Part shown: piece by piece, positions 27,184-36,299 of the stretch | Numbering within the stretch: the stretch's first letter is position 1 | Layout of the letters: each line of letters starts with the position of its first letter | NCBI RefSeq assembly: GCF_000299355.1 | Contig: NC_018664.1 | Span: 496,001-560,000, forward strand | Origin: Gottschalkia acidurici 9a | GTDB taxonomy: Bacteria; Bacillota; Clostridia; Tissierellales; Gottschalkiaceae | DNA length: 64,000 nucleotides | Direction: 5' to 3' | Program-made: the position numbers and the translations under genes | The notes under the pieces: model-generated | Database searches by the model: none | Seen by the model: the letters and a program-made list of their open reading frames with translations, nothing else | Told to the model about the DNA's origin: nothing

Positions 27184-27861
27184 GTGGAAAAGATAGTCAT
27201 TGTTGAGGACGATATCTTTCTACGTGTCGAGTTAGAAAATATATTAGAGAAAGAGGGATACTCTGTAGAGTGTATCTCTTCTTTCGATACCGTTTTGGAG
27301 GATATTACCTCGACTTCTCCTTCACTAATTGTATTAGATTTGAATTTGCCCAAGATTTCTGGATTCGATATTTGTCGGACGCTTAAGGCTAGAGGAATAG
27401 GGCCTATTCTGGTATTGACTTCACGTAATCAACTTTGTGATGAGTTGCATGCACTAGATTTAGGTGCGGATGATTACTTAACGAAACCGTGTCATCCCCA
27501 ACGTCTAGTTGCTAGAATTCAAAAGTTAATTCATCTCTATGCAAATATGCGGGTACTGTTAGATGTTGGTGATTTTCAGTTAGATGAGAATACAAATATA
27601 TTATATGTTGGTGAGAATTCCATTTCATTATCGGAGAATGAAGGAATTATTATTAAAGCTTTGGTGAAAGCTGCTCCTTCTGTAGTAGAAAAAGAGGAAC
27701 TTTTTAGCCTGCTATGGGGAAGTAGTGACTATGTTGATGAGAATATATTACAAGTAAATATGACCAGATTACGTAAGACACTTGATGAGGTTGGATTGTC
27801 TAATCTAATCAAGACGGTAAGAGGAATTGGTTATCAATTAAAAGGAGGTGACTGCGAATGA
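27184..27861 (+). CDS. BceR-type response regulator
   Basis: Protein of 225 aa: acidic pocket ED at 8-9, phosphoacceptor D52 (IVLDLNLP), GADDYLTKPC with the conserved lysine, and a winged-helix domain ending IKTVRGIGYQL. Starts at GTG 27184 behind AGGAGGTG. It overlaps the kinase gene by four bases. Likely binds the palindrome at 24261. Confidence 0.92.
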   Translation: MEKIVIVEDDIFLRVELENILEKEGYSVECISSFDTVLEDITSTSPSLIVLDLNLPKISGFDICRTLKARGIGPILVLTSRNQLCDELHALDLGADDYLTKPCHPQRLVARIQKLIHLYANMRVLLDVGDFQLDENTNILYVGENSISLSENEGIIIKALVKAAPSVVEKEELFSLLWGSSDYVDENILQVNMTRLRKTLDEVGLSNLIKTVRGIGYQLKGGDCE

Positions 27862-28880
27862 AGCCAAGAGATTGGCTTAATGTCTTAAACGAATCACGTC
27901 CTTGGATATTACTTCTTTGTATAAGTGATATTTTTTTCATTTTTCTGGCTTGGTTAGCATATCCAGAAACATTCGGACTTCTGGTTGGTATCATGGTTAT
28001 TTTTTCTGTAATTAGTGTTGTCATTGGTATGTTATTTGTTTGGAAAAATAAGCAAAAACAAAGAAAAATATTCTATGATTTTCTTCAAGAACCCTCGCCT
28101 GAGCATGAATGTCGATTGATAGAATTCATTGGTGATTTGCATAAAGAAGAAGTGAATTATCTAGCTAATAAATTGCGGATTCAAAATGATCAATTAGATG
28201 ATGCGAAACTGCAATCAATAAACTATGAAGAGTTTATTGAAAGTTGGGTTCATGAGATAAAAACACCTATTTCTTTAGCAACGTTTGTTTTGGAAAATCG
28301 TAAAGAAGAAATGTCAAAGCTGGTGTATCAAAGACTTGAGCATGCAAGAATTAATATTAGTGATGATGTTGAACAAATACTATTTTATGCAAGATTACAG
28401 GCATCACACGTTGACTACCGCTTAGAGCGAGTCTCGTTAGATCTTTGCTGTGAAGACGTACGCTTGGAACTCCAAGCATTATTTGAGGAAAAAGAAGTTA
28501 TAGTTATTTCTCAGATAGAAGATGTCCCAATTGTATCCGATGAGAAGACGCTTCAGTTTATTTTTACACAAATATTGGTTAATGCAGTGAAATACTCTAA
28601 TGAAGAAATCGAGAGCTTTATCTGGCTAAAAACTGGTTTTGATAGTGTAGAGAATAGGTATTATTTAAGAATCTCCGATAATGGTATTGGAGTGTTGAAT
28701 TCTGATCTTCCTTTCATTTTTGACAAAGGATTTACAGGAGATAATTCTAATCGAAGCCAGTCTACTGGAATAGGACTATATCTTGTAAAGAAATTGTGTG
28801 ATGAATTACAGATTGAAATTGAAGTTGAGTCTGAGTACGGAAAGGGTTTTGCAATCCAATTACTATTTCCGATAATTTAG
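27858..28880 (+). CDS. BceS-type intramembrane-sensing histidine kinase
   Basis: Protein of 340 aa. Two N-terminal helices (about residues 17-37 and 42-65) are separated by only a few residues, so there is no extracellular domain. This is the hallmark of kinases that are switched by the BceAB transporter. HisKA box is FIESWVHEIKTPISLATFVL. The ATPase domain has QILVNAVKYSNE, SDNGIGVLNSD and STGIGLYLVKKLC. Completes a full flux-sensing detoxification module. Confidence 0.92.
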   Translation: MKPRDWLNVLNESRPWILLLCISDIFFIFLAWLAYPETFGLLVGIMVIFSVISVVIGMLFVWKNKQKQRKIFYDFLQEPSPEHECRLIEFIGDLHKEEVNYLANKLRIQNDQLDDAKLQSINYEEFIESWVHEIKTPISLATFVLENRKEEMSKLVYQRLEHARINISDDVEQILFYARLQASHVDYRLERVSLDLCCEDVRLELQALFEEKEVIVISQIEDVPIVSDEKTLQFIFTQILVNAVKYSNEEIESFIWLKTGFDSVENRYYLRISDNGIGVLNSDLPFIFDKGFTGDNSNRSQSTGIGLYLVKKLCDELQIEIEVESEYGKGFAIQLLFPII

Positions 28881-29550
28881 GACGTGTTGGATTTGATGCC
28901 TAAGCAAGTAAGATCAATAATTTTATAATATTTTCTAGAATTTCAATGGTTTCATTTGTACTTCTGGTTTTGAGACATTTTATAGATGACATCCAGTATT
29001 CTTGATGATGACAACCTTAAAACGCAATTCCAAATATGAAAATCTAAAAGCTATTATTTTCAAATTAACTCAATATACATCTTTATAATCAGTTCTGAGT
29101 TAAGTATAACTCGGGATATGATTCATTGCCTATGCTAATCCTCACTTACAAAAAAAATTGGTCAAATTTATTGCTAGCTTCAAATGAGCAGTTTTTGTCA
29201 TCTAAAGCCTCACAATATTAGCGGATTTGCTACAACGTACTCATGATTTTAAGAAAACTTTGATAGCTGTTCACATGTTAGCCTTACTCGTAAAAATCTC
29301 ATTGAACAGCTTTTTTGCACAGGAAATCTTCGCCTGTTCAATCGGTTTGATACTCAGGATAAGCCCTTTATGCTACTTGCGACAAGAAAAGGACAGATTA
29401 TAGATCATATCTAGGGATTTTATGATGTAACAATGTAGTATTGAAAGACTTTTGTTTATTAGAATCAATTATGAAATAATAAATTCTGATTATATCGCCT
29501 TCATGTTGAAAACTCTAAATAGTCAAAATGATAAGAAATTGATATTTGAG
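28881..29550. other. Degenerate region without an intact gene
   Basis: No intact gene. Around 29270-29420 broken frames read TRKNLIEQLFCTGNLRLFNR then FDTQDKPFMLLATRKGQI, the end of an unidentified protein. A 65-codon frame at 29452-29649 on the plus strand (INSDYIAFMLKTLNS) overlaps the broken membrane protein on the other strand and is probably not expressed, though it faintly recalls the tail of a type I restriction specificity subunit. Confidence 0.4.
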
Positions 29551-30062
29551 TTAGCTAATCAATTTTATTTTTATAAGATAATTCATGAATTTTCTAAAAC
29601 AAATATTCCAGATGCTCGCGTACGCAAGCGAAAACGAGAAAAAAATTAAAAGAGTTAAAGGAGTTGATAATGAACTAGTTAAATCTACAAATGCCGAAAT
29701 ACCTACTATATAAGTTAAAAATATCATTCCAAGAGATAGTGCTATGCTTGAAAATAATATAGAAATTATTATTCCCTTCCTATAGAGCAATGTTCCGATA
29801 ACTATACCTAGTAGTCCAGTGGTAAAAAGTAGTATTATTGTCTCATGCGCACTAACTATAGCAAGAATTAATGCAGAAGAAAAAATACAGTAAAACCAAG
29901 AGAAATATTAGAAACAGCAGCTATTGCAATAGGCAGAGTACTTAATGGACTTAAGGCCAACCCAATCGCGGGTAAAAATACAGGTGCTGACTGAAATAGT
30001 ACAGCTATTGTTGTTAATATACCTCCAATACAAATAAACCTGCTTATATTCATTGTTTTCAA
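29551..30062 (-). pseudogene. Small multi-pass membrane protein, frameshifted
   Basis: Reads leftward from ATG 30062: ISRFICIGGILTTIAVLFQS then APVFLPAIGLALSPLSTLPI, hydrophobic helices, up to a stop caused by an A6 run (plus-strand 29880-29885). Shifting one base restores SALILAIVSAHETIILLFTT and continues through three more helices to 29551. The restored length is about 170 residues with five to six helices, resembling small ECF-type substrate-binding or biosynthesis-linked membrane proteins. Exact family not assigned. Preceded at about 70 bases by a perfect palindrome. Confidence 0.6.
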
Positions 30063-30132
30063 TTTAAATGCCCCCTATCAGGTGATACTAGTATTTTAAA
30101 TACTGATTGATACACGCATATTTCTGTATAAG

Positions 30133-30157
30133 CACTGAAGGTATTATACCTTCAGTG
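30133..30157. repeat. Perfect 25-base palindrome
   Basis: CACTGAAGGTAT T ATACCTTCAGTG: 12-base arms around one T. There is no T tract beside it and no loop room, so it looks like a protein-binding operator rather than a terminator. It lies upstream of the minus-strand membrane protein gene and downstream of the dehydrogenase gene. Confidence 0.5.
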
Positions 30158-30296
30158 AAGGCTTTTATCATTTACATCAAGTCAGTTTCAAAATTGACGA
30201 GAGAATATGGTTGCTCTCTTGTTTGTTTTATATTTCGATTCCATAAATCCTAGAAAGAAATTTATCTGGTATTAAGTCTAATTTTATAGTTATGAA

Positions 30297-31742
30297 TCAT
30301 GGAACAATTTCAAAAACAGTACCCTGGTTAAGATCAGTCACATTCATAGAGCCATAAACTCCTAAATATAGTCTGGTTTGATCCAGATTCGTTCCCAAAC
30401 TAGCATAAAAAGCTGATTGTGACCCAAAATTATAATCCGTTTCAATGACACTAAAATCACTTAGTTTACAATCTGTTCTTATCCTGGTATAAGCTAAAAC
30501 ACCTCTAATCGGAGGTTGAGATCCTTCATTCCGGGCAAAATCAGTAAACACAACGCTTCCAGCTAAACCGGGAATTCTATTCCCCATATATGACTGGACT
30601 CCTGTAAGTGCAGTTCCTCCAAACTTATCTGGTCGTGGATCTTTATGAAAGTAACTAGTTAGAGGCTGAAGACGCTGCACTGAAGTTTTTACTGCTTCAT
30701 TATAATAAGCAACTGTTTTCTCATCTAAAGTTGGATTTGTAGAGCAGTCCCTTATGATCGAAGTAGGAAAAGAACCTTCCCACCCCCGCCAACCAAAGTT
30801 AATAAATCCCTCTTGGTCAAGATTAGATTTCATTAAAGAAGCTTGAATAAGTTGAGTAACCGGTATTGGCTTATAATGAACGAATGAAAAAATCGACTCT
30901 GCTAGATCCTGTCCGACAAATCCTACATATTTGATATACTGGTTATAAAACCTTTGAAATGAAATGCCAGGTATATTGCGAACCCCTTTGGCAATTACCG
31001 TAAGTGTTTCCTGAATAGGTACAGGAAGTTCATCAAAACGTGTGACTACCGGTGGATTATTGATAAATGTATTCTTAGTCACATCAATTTCAATTATTTT
31101 ACCGGCGATTTCCATATCATTCTGGCTTAAATTAAATGGATCATAGCCTGATCCACCATCGCCGGTTGTTAAAACAAGTTTTCCTGTTTCAGGTGAAAAG
31201 TTTAAGCTATTGACACCATTATGATTAAAAAATGGTCTTCTTAAATTAAGTAATGTCCGTCGTTTTTGAGGTTGACCATAGGATAGTAAAATCCATTCTT
31301 CAACTGTATCAATATGATCATAGTTAACTTCTCTATTTATCCACTTCTGGTCTAAGGTTCTGGGGTCACATGGGTTAGGTTTAAAAGGTTCAGGAAGATC
31401 TTGTGAAACTTCTGAACTTGGAAGAGCACCTGGACCTTGTGTTCCAGCTACTGAATAATGAAGGTAAAACAACCCGTTATAATAAAATTGGGGATGAAAT
31501 GCTAGACCTATCAATCCACGTTCGTCATATTTGCCACCAGAAAAACCTAGTTTTATGATTCTTGGACGAATATCTAAAAAAGTTCTTATAACCCCGTTTC
31601 CTATGTAAAAGATTTCTCCTACCTGGGTTGCAATAAATAATCTTTCCATTGAGTCACCTGGAAGTATAGCTGTTTTCAAAACGGTAGGCATATTTATCTT
31701 ACCAGCAATAGGCCGTAAACTAACTCTAATTTTTTTTAACAA
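30297..31742 (-). CDS. Glucose/sorbosone dehydrogenase-like beta-propeller protein
   Basis: Protein of 481 aa resembling soluble PQQ-type glucose/sorbosone dehydrogenases and hedgehog-interacting-protein-like propellers. Motifs include ERLFIATQVGEIFYI, DERGLIGLAFHPQF, FFNHNGVNSLNFSPETGKLV, LTTGDGGSGYDPFN and, near the middle, FINFGWRGWEGSFP. No signal peptide is obvious. Starts at TTG 31742 with AAGGAG 11 bases upstream. PQQ enzymes are uncommon in anaerobic Clostridia, so the true cofactor and acceptor are open. It has no operon partner and its base usage is slightly richer in G+C than its neighbours, consistent with transfer. Confidence 0.75.
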   Translation of the reverse strand: MLKKIRVSLRPIAGKINMPTVLKTAILPGDSMERLFIATQVGEIFYIGNGVIRTFLDIRPRIIKLGFSGGKYDERGLIGLAFHPQFYYNGLFYLHYSVAGTQGPGALPSSEVSQDLPEPFKPNPCDPRTLDQKWINREVNYDHIDTVEEWILLSYGQPQKRRTLLNLRRPFFNHNGVNSLNFSPETGKLVLTTGDGGSGYDPFNLSQNDMEIAGKIIEIDVTKNTFINNPPVVTRFDELPVPIQETLTVIAKGVRNIPGISFQRFYNQYIKYVGFVGQDLAESIFSFVHYKPIPVTQLIQASLMKSNLDQEGFINFGWRGWEGSFPTSIIRDCSTNPTLDEKTVAYYNEAVKTSVQRLQPLTSYFHKDPRPDKFGGTALTGVQSYMGNRIPGLAGSVVFTDFARNEGSQPPIRGVLAYTRIRTDCKLSDFSVIETDYNFGSQSAFYASLGTNLDQTRLYLGVYGSMNVTDLNQGTVFEIVP

Positions 31743-31878
31743 CTAACTCTACACTCCTTTATATTATTTTCTTTTATAAGAATATGATTAGAAATGTTCT
31801 ATTAGTACTAAATTGAGGTAGAGGAATCTGATGATGATTCCGCACCAGCATCGGAGAAATCCAAGTCAGTCATTAATT

Positions 31879-31922
31879 AAAAAGTAAAGAATCTTACATG
31901 ATAAGGTTCTTTACTTTTTATT
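31879..31922 (+). terminator. Hairpin terminator, possibly bidirectional
   Basis: Arms AAAAAGTAAAGAATCTTA (31879-31896) and TAAGGTTCTTTACTTTTT (31902-31919), 18 bp with one G-T pair. Immediately before it a frame ends EESDDDSAPASEKSKSVIN-stop (31812-31875), apparently the tail of a lost protein. Confidence 0.75.
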
Positions 31923-31943
31923 AGAGGTCTGGGTTATATATTT

Positions 31944-31992
31944 TCTTAAAATTTAAGAATTCTTAAGATATTTTAAAAGAAAATTTTAAGAT
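31944..31992. promoter_or_regulatory. Cluster of TTAAG elements, possible response-regulator binding region
   Basis: CTTAAAATTTAAGAATTCTTA and the following bases contain repeated CTTAA/TTAAG elements, including the palindrome AAGAATTCTT, about 90-140 bases before the methyltransferase start. The position suits autoregulation by the OmpR-type regulator encoded two genes downstream. Confidence 0.35.
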
Positions 31993-32081
31993 TTGATATT
32001 TATACTAAAGTCATAAAATGATTATCAAAAACCGAACATCGTTAAATGTTCATAATTTAAGAAATAAGGAGAGACTTTAGT

Positions 32082-32642
32082 ATGAAACTTATAAAATTTT
32101 TAGTAGAATATATTAAATCACCAAGAACTGTAGGAGCTGTAGCACCAAGCTCAGAAAGACTGGCAGTAAAAATGGTTGCTGACATGGACTTTAAAAATAC
32201 AAAATGTATAGTTGAATATGGCTCTGGTACAGGAGTTTTTACCGATAAACTTGTTGAAAGAAAAAATAAAGACACATTACTAATACTGTTAGAATACAAT
32301 AAAGGATTTTGCAAGCAACTAGAAGATAGATATAGTGGAAATAATAATATTATAATTATCAATGATTCTGCTGAAAATGTATATATATATTTGAAAAAGT
32401 ATAACATTAAGAAGGTAGATTATGTAGTTTCAGGTTTGCCTTTTGCCAGTCTACCCAAAAGTATTTCAAATAAAATTTTAAAGAAAACTAAAACCATATT
32501 AAAAAAAGATGGATTATTTATAACATTTCAGTACACTCTTCTAAAGAAAGAATTTATTGCTAACTATTTTAAAGAAATAGAACTTAAAAGAGTTGTACTT
32601 AATGTGCCACCCGCTTATGTTTTAAAATGTAAGAATTTTTAA
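32082..32642 (+). CDS. SAM-dependent methyltransferase, PmtA/ribosomal-RNA-methylase-like
   Basis: Protein of 186 aa. It opens FLVEYIKSPRTVGAVAPSSE, the signature start of small phospholipid N-methyltransferase-like proteins. SAM motif I is IVEYGSGTGVFTDKL, with ILLEYNKGFC as the acidic strand II and DYVVSGLPFASLP as motif IV. Homologous proteins methylate phosphatidylethanolamine in some bacteria, but the substrate here is unknown. AAGGAGAG precedes the ATG. It is 17 bases upstream of a VanRS-like two-component system and in the same operon, suggesting an envelope modification under signal control (inference). Confidence 0.75.
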   Translation: MKLIKFLVEYIKSPRTVGAVAPSSERLAVKMVADMDFKNTKCIVEYGSGTGVFTDKLVERKNKDTLLILLEYNKGFCKQLEDRYSGNNNIIIINDSAENVYIYLKKYNIKKVDYVVSGLPFASLPKSISNKILKKTKTILKKDGLFITFQYTLLKKEFIANYFKEIELKRVVLNVPPAYVLKCKNF

Positions 32643-32659
32643 TAGGAGTGAATTTATTT

Positions 32660-33346
32660 ATGTCAAAGAAAATTTTAATAGTTGATGATGATGAAGAAAT
32701 AAGGAAAGTTATAGGAATATATTTAGAAAATGAAGGGTATGAAATACTTAAAGCTGAAAATGGAGAGCAAGCATTAAAACTTATAGCTGAAAATGAGGTT
32801 GCCCTTGTACTTTTGGACATTATGATGCGTGGTATGAATGGTACAGAAGTTTGTATGAAGATTAGAGAAGATAGTATTATGCCAATAATTTTTTTATCTG
32901 CAAAATCAGAAGATTTAGATAAAATTCAAGGTCTAGCTTCTGGGGCTGATGACTATATTACCAAGCCTTTTAGTGCAATGGAGTTAATCGCAAGGGTTAA
33001 ATCTCAGATAAGAAGGTACACTAGGTATACAACTGAGTTAAGAACACCTAAAAATATAATTGAAGTTGGTAACTTAACTATAAATACTGACACAAGACAA
33101 GTGATTGTGGGTAATAAAGACGTTAGACTTACTCCAAAAGAATTTGATATATTACATCTTCTCGCAAGTAATAAAGGAATCGTTTTTAGTATAGAAAAGA
33201 TTTATGAAAGAGTATGGGGTGAAGATTTTTACAAATCTGATAATACTATAATGGTTCATATAACTAAAATAAGAGAAAAGATAGAAGAAGACCCTAAGAG
33301 ACCTATATATATTAAAACAGTTTGGGGAGTTGGGTATAAGATATGA
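32660..33346 (+). CDS. VanR-like OmpR-family response regulator
   Basis: Protein of 228 aa: acidic pocket DDDEE, phosphoacceptor D53 (LVLLDIMMRGM), lysine in GADDYITKPF, winged helix ending IKTVWGVGYKI. ATG 32660 is preferred over the GTG at 32648 because AGGAGTG overlaps the latter. It overlaps the kinase by four bases. Overall similar in type to VanR proteins, but no van enzyme gene is next to it. Confidence 0.88.
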   Translation: MSKKILIVDDDEEIRKVIGIYLENEGYEILKAENGEQALKLIAENEVALVLLDIMMRGMNGTEVCMKIREDSIMPIIFLSAKSEDLDKIQGLASGADDYITKPFSAMELIARVKSQIRRYTRYTTELRTPKNIIEVGNLTINTDTRQVIVGNKDVRLTPKEFDILHLLASNKGIVFSIEKIYERVWGEDFYKSDNTIMVHITKIREKIEEDPKRPIYIKTVWGVGYKI

Positions 33347-34437
33347 AAAAAGATGACATTACTATAAGTCTAAAATTAAAGCTTTTGATTGAGATACTAT
33401 TGAGTTTTATACTAACATTAGTGTATCTATATATTTTCTCCTTTTATGTACTTGCCCCTTATTATGAAAAAAATCAAAATAATTTGAGTGTATCATTTGC
33501 TTATTATTTCACATTAGTATATTTGATATCTGCTATTGGAGTTTTTGTTTTATGCTTTTTATTAATGTCAAGCAAACATATAAAGTATATTAAGTATATA
33601 GCAAGAGAAGTAAACTTTATCGCTAGTGGAAATTTAGGAAAAACACTTGAGGTTAAAGGAAAGGATGAACTTGCCGAATTGTGCATAAACATAAACTCTA
33701 TGTCAAAAGAATTAAAAGATAAATTTGAATATGAAAGAGATCTAGAAAGAACAAAGTCAGAGCTTATAACAAATGTTTCTCATGATTTAAGAACGCCTCT
33801 TACACCAATTATTGCATATTTAGATATTTTAAGAAATGAAAAATTTAGCACCAAAGAAGAAGGAAAGGAATACTTAAATTCGTCTTATAATCTTTCTATG
33901 AAGTTAAAAAAATTAATCGATGAACTTTTTGAATATACAAAGCTATCGAGTAAAGGAGTCGTTATGGAGCTTGTAGAGGTAGACATATGTCCTATTATTA
34001 GTCAAATAGTAGGAGAATATGCTCCTATGCTTGAAAGTAAAGGATTAAAAGTTATAACACAGATCTCTGAGACAGAACTACCCGTAAAGACAGATGTTGA
34101 AAAAATGGTTAGGGTTTTTGAGAATATATTAAGCAATGCAGAAAAATATAGTTCCAAACCATCAGATATAATTGTTAAGGTAGATAATAAGGAATCTAAT
34201 GTTGTAATATCTATATCTAATAGAGGCGGACATATAGATCAGGATAAGTTAAATAGAATGTTTGAAAAATTTTATAGAGTTGACATTTCAAGGTCAAGTA
34301 ACGTTAAGGGATCAGGACTTGGACTAGCAATTTCTAAAAAAATAGTAGACCTTCATGATGGTCAGATTTGGGCTGAACGTGATGAAGAGATAATCACAAT
34401 AAACATTAAATTACCTGTTAATAGTAATAAGGTGTAA
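33343..34437 (+). CDS. VanS-like sensor histidine kinase
   Basis: Protein of 364 aa. TM1 about residues 14-36, short extracellular loop of about 20-25 residues, TM2 about 52-75, HAMP linker, HisKA box LITNVSHDLRTPLTPIIAYL, ATPase motifs ENILSNAEKYSSK, SNRGGHIDQDK (the usual DNG aspartate is an asparagine-arginine here) and GSGLGLAISKKIV. Same layout as VanS-type kinases. Last gene of the methyltransferase operon. Sequence 34438-34643 has only AT-rich promoter-like DNA. Confidence 0.88.
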   Translation: MKKDDITISLKLKLLIEILLSFILTLVYLYIFSFYVLAPYYEKNQNNLSVSFAYYFTLVYLISAIGVFVLCFLLMSSKHIKYIKYIAREVNFIASGNLGKTLEVKGKDELAELCININSMSKELKDKFEYERDLERTKSELITNVSHDLRTPLTPIIAYLDILRNEKFSTKEEGKEYLNSSYNLSMKLKKLIDELFEYTKLSSKGVVMELVEVDICPIISQIVGEYAPMLESKGLKVITQISETELPVKTDVEKMVRVFENILSNAEKYSSKPSDIIVKVDNKESNVVISISNRGGHIDQDKLNRMFEKFYRVDISRSSNVKGSGLGLAISKKIVDLHDGQIWAERDEEIITINIKLPVNSNKV

Positions 34438-34643
34438 TTAAAGAATATAGTTTTATGGCTCCCAATTGCCTTTTGTAGTTTTTTAGTAGTAAAATAGTTA
34501 TTCAACAATTTAACTCAATAAAAAAGAAAAATAAAAGTTTAATAAAAAGGAAAGCTTATTGAAATAATTAATTAATAGTTATAGAATTACATTAGATTTT
34601 ATTAAAAGCTTAGGGTAAGAAATATATTATGGAGGTATTTACT

Positions 34644-35009
34644 ATGAAATTTTGCTGGATAACGTTACACGTTAAAAACATGGATGAATCACTAAAGTTT
34701 TATCATGAATTGCTGGGCTTAAAGATTTCAGAAAGATTTAATGCTGGAGAAGGTACAGAAATTGTTATGCTTGGAGAACAAGATAAGCCAAAAATAGAGC
34801 TAATATGCAGTGAAGATAATAAAGTTGAAGTTCAAAGTAATGGCATATCTATTGGCTTTGAAGTTGACTCACTAGATAAAGCTATAGAGTATGTAAAAGA
34901 GAATAATATTTCTATTAAGAGAGGACCTATTTCTCCAATTCCGACAACTAGATTTTTCTTTATAGATGATCCGAATGGTATAGAGATTCAACTAGTTGAA
35001 CATAAGTAA
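34644..35009 (+). CDS. VOC-family (glyoxalase/bleomycin-resistance-like) protein
   Basis: Protein of 121 aa with a single VOC domain of two beta-alpha-beta-beta-beta modules: FCWITLHVKNMDESLKFYHE then LLGLKISERF, and FFFIDDPNGIEIQLVEHK at the end. Metal ligands are likely H8 and the terminal-strand Glu. Members include glyoxalase I, dioxygenases and drug-binding proteins; substrate unknown. GGAGG nine bases before ATG 34644 sets the start. Alone in its transcript. Confidence 0.85.
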   Translation: MKFCWITLHVKNMDESLKFYHELLGLKISERFNAGEGTEIVMLGEQDKPKIELICSEDNKVEVQSNGISIGFEVDSLDKAIEYVKENNISIKRGPISPIPTTRFFFIDDPNGIEIQLVEHK

Positions 35010-35044
35010 AAATAATTGAAACTCTTATAACATAATACTATTTA

Positions 35045-35088
35045 TAAAAAAGATATTACCAGAAAAATCACTGGTAATATCTTTTTTA
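35045..35088. terminator. Bidirectional hairpin terminator
   Basis: Perfect 17-bp stem: AAAAAAGATATTACCAG (35046-35062) and CTGGTAATATCTTTTTT (35071-35087). Lies between the convergent VOC and AraC genes and has A and T tracts on both sides. Confidence 0.9.
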
Positions 35089-35099
35089 CTATTAACAAT

Positions 35100-36100
35100 T
35101 CATTTCGTCTTCCTAAACTTAAGAGGAGTTTTTCCATAGGTTTTTTTAAACATCTTAGAAAAATTTGCGGAATAATTATATCCAACTTTATTAGCTATAT
35201 CTTCAATGCTTAGATCTGTTGTAGATAATAAGTTTGCAGCAACAGTCATTTTTATATGATTAGTATACTCACCAATAGACATATGATAATGCTTTGAAAA
35301 ACCTGCCTTTAATTTCTGTTCACTTAAAAACACCATCTTACTTAAAGTTTTTATATTAGGAGGATTGATATAATTCTTTTGCAAAATATCATGAGCTTTC
35401 TGTATAGCATTTATATCATAGGATGTAAGTTTGATTACTCTATTACTGCCAATATTAATATTTCCATAATCTATTTGATTAGTAAAAGCATTTTTAGGAG
35501 ATTTAGTAACTTCGTTTATTAGAATAGCAATACACTCTAAAATCTTACCCTCTAGATAAATACTATTCAGAGAATTTTGATGATTTAAACTTTGCAATTG
35601 ATGAATAATTTCAACAATCTCCAATGGAAGGTAAGTGTAGGTATAGTTTTTCATAAAAGTATCAAAATCTATTATATGTGGAAAGCTAGGCTTTATGATC
35701 TCCTTAAAATACCGTTCGAAAATGGTTATTTCAGTTCCATGAAAATGCTGACCTTTTTTCCAGCTTTGTTGTCCTTTTAAATCTTTCTCAATAACAAAAA
35801 ATGAGGAGGGACTAAAAGAAGACACAGGATTGTTTTCAATTTTGAATTTTGTAACACCCTTATACACTACACCAAAGCGCATTAAATGTTCGGGATTATC
35901 AAAAGTGATGGAAAAATCTTTAGGTATGGTATAATCTGCAATGCCTAAATTATAGTATCCGTCTCTTGAATAGCTAATTAAGTATCCAAGGTCAGGTCTT
36001 TTTTATTTGTAAATAAGGTATAGTTATCGTACTCAGTTTTATCAAAAGACAGTACTTTTAAAACTGTATTTTTGAATTCCTCGTTAGATTTTACTATCAT
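35100..36100 (-). pseudogene. AraC-family regulator of the siderophore operon, one frameshift
   Basis: Reads leftward from ATG 36100 (MIVKSNEEFKNTVLKVLSFD) with AAAGGAGGA before it. The frame is lost at a T6 run (35999-36004) and regained one base later as LGYLISYSRDGYYNLGIADY. The rest continues uninterrupted to 35100, ending with the double helix-turn-helix (LSKMVFLSEQKLKAGFSKHY; IEDIANKVGYNYSANFSKMF). Full product about 332 aa, typical of AraC regulators of iron-siderophore uptake. If the break is real, an ATG at 35882 could still give a DNA-binding C-terminal part. Divergent from the siderophore operon. Confidence 0.75.
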
Positions 36101-36225
36101 AAATGTCCTCCTTTACGTACAAATAAATTTCAAGTTCTTATAAAATTATATAAAAATTATATAAACTATTCAATAATATAATTCACATAGATGCAAAAAT
36201 AATTAAATTGGGTGAATGAATTGAA

Positions 36226-36242
36226 ATGATAATCGTTATCAT
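36226..36242. promoter_or_regulatory. Fur-box-like palindrome
   Basis: ATGATAATCGTTATCAT: seven-base arms around TCG, close to the Fur consensus (GATAATGATAATCATTATC). It sits 57 bases before the siderophore-binding protein start and between it and the divergent AraC gene, so iron repression of the operon is likely. Confidence 0.8.
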
Positions 36243-36299
36243 ATACAATAACTTTTATCAGAAGTATATACAATTTAAATTTTGAAAGGAAGATATCAA

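Noticed and set aside
29452-29649. 65-codon frame resembling the tail of a type I restriction specificity subunit
   Set aside because: Similarity is faint, there are no hsdR/hsdM genes nearby, and it overlaps the membrane protein relic on the other strand.
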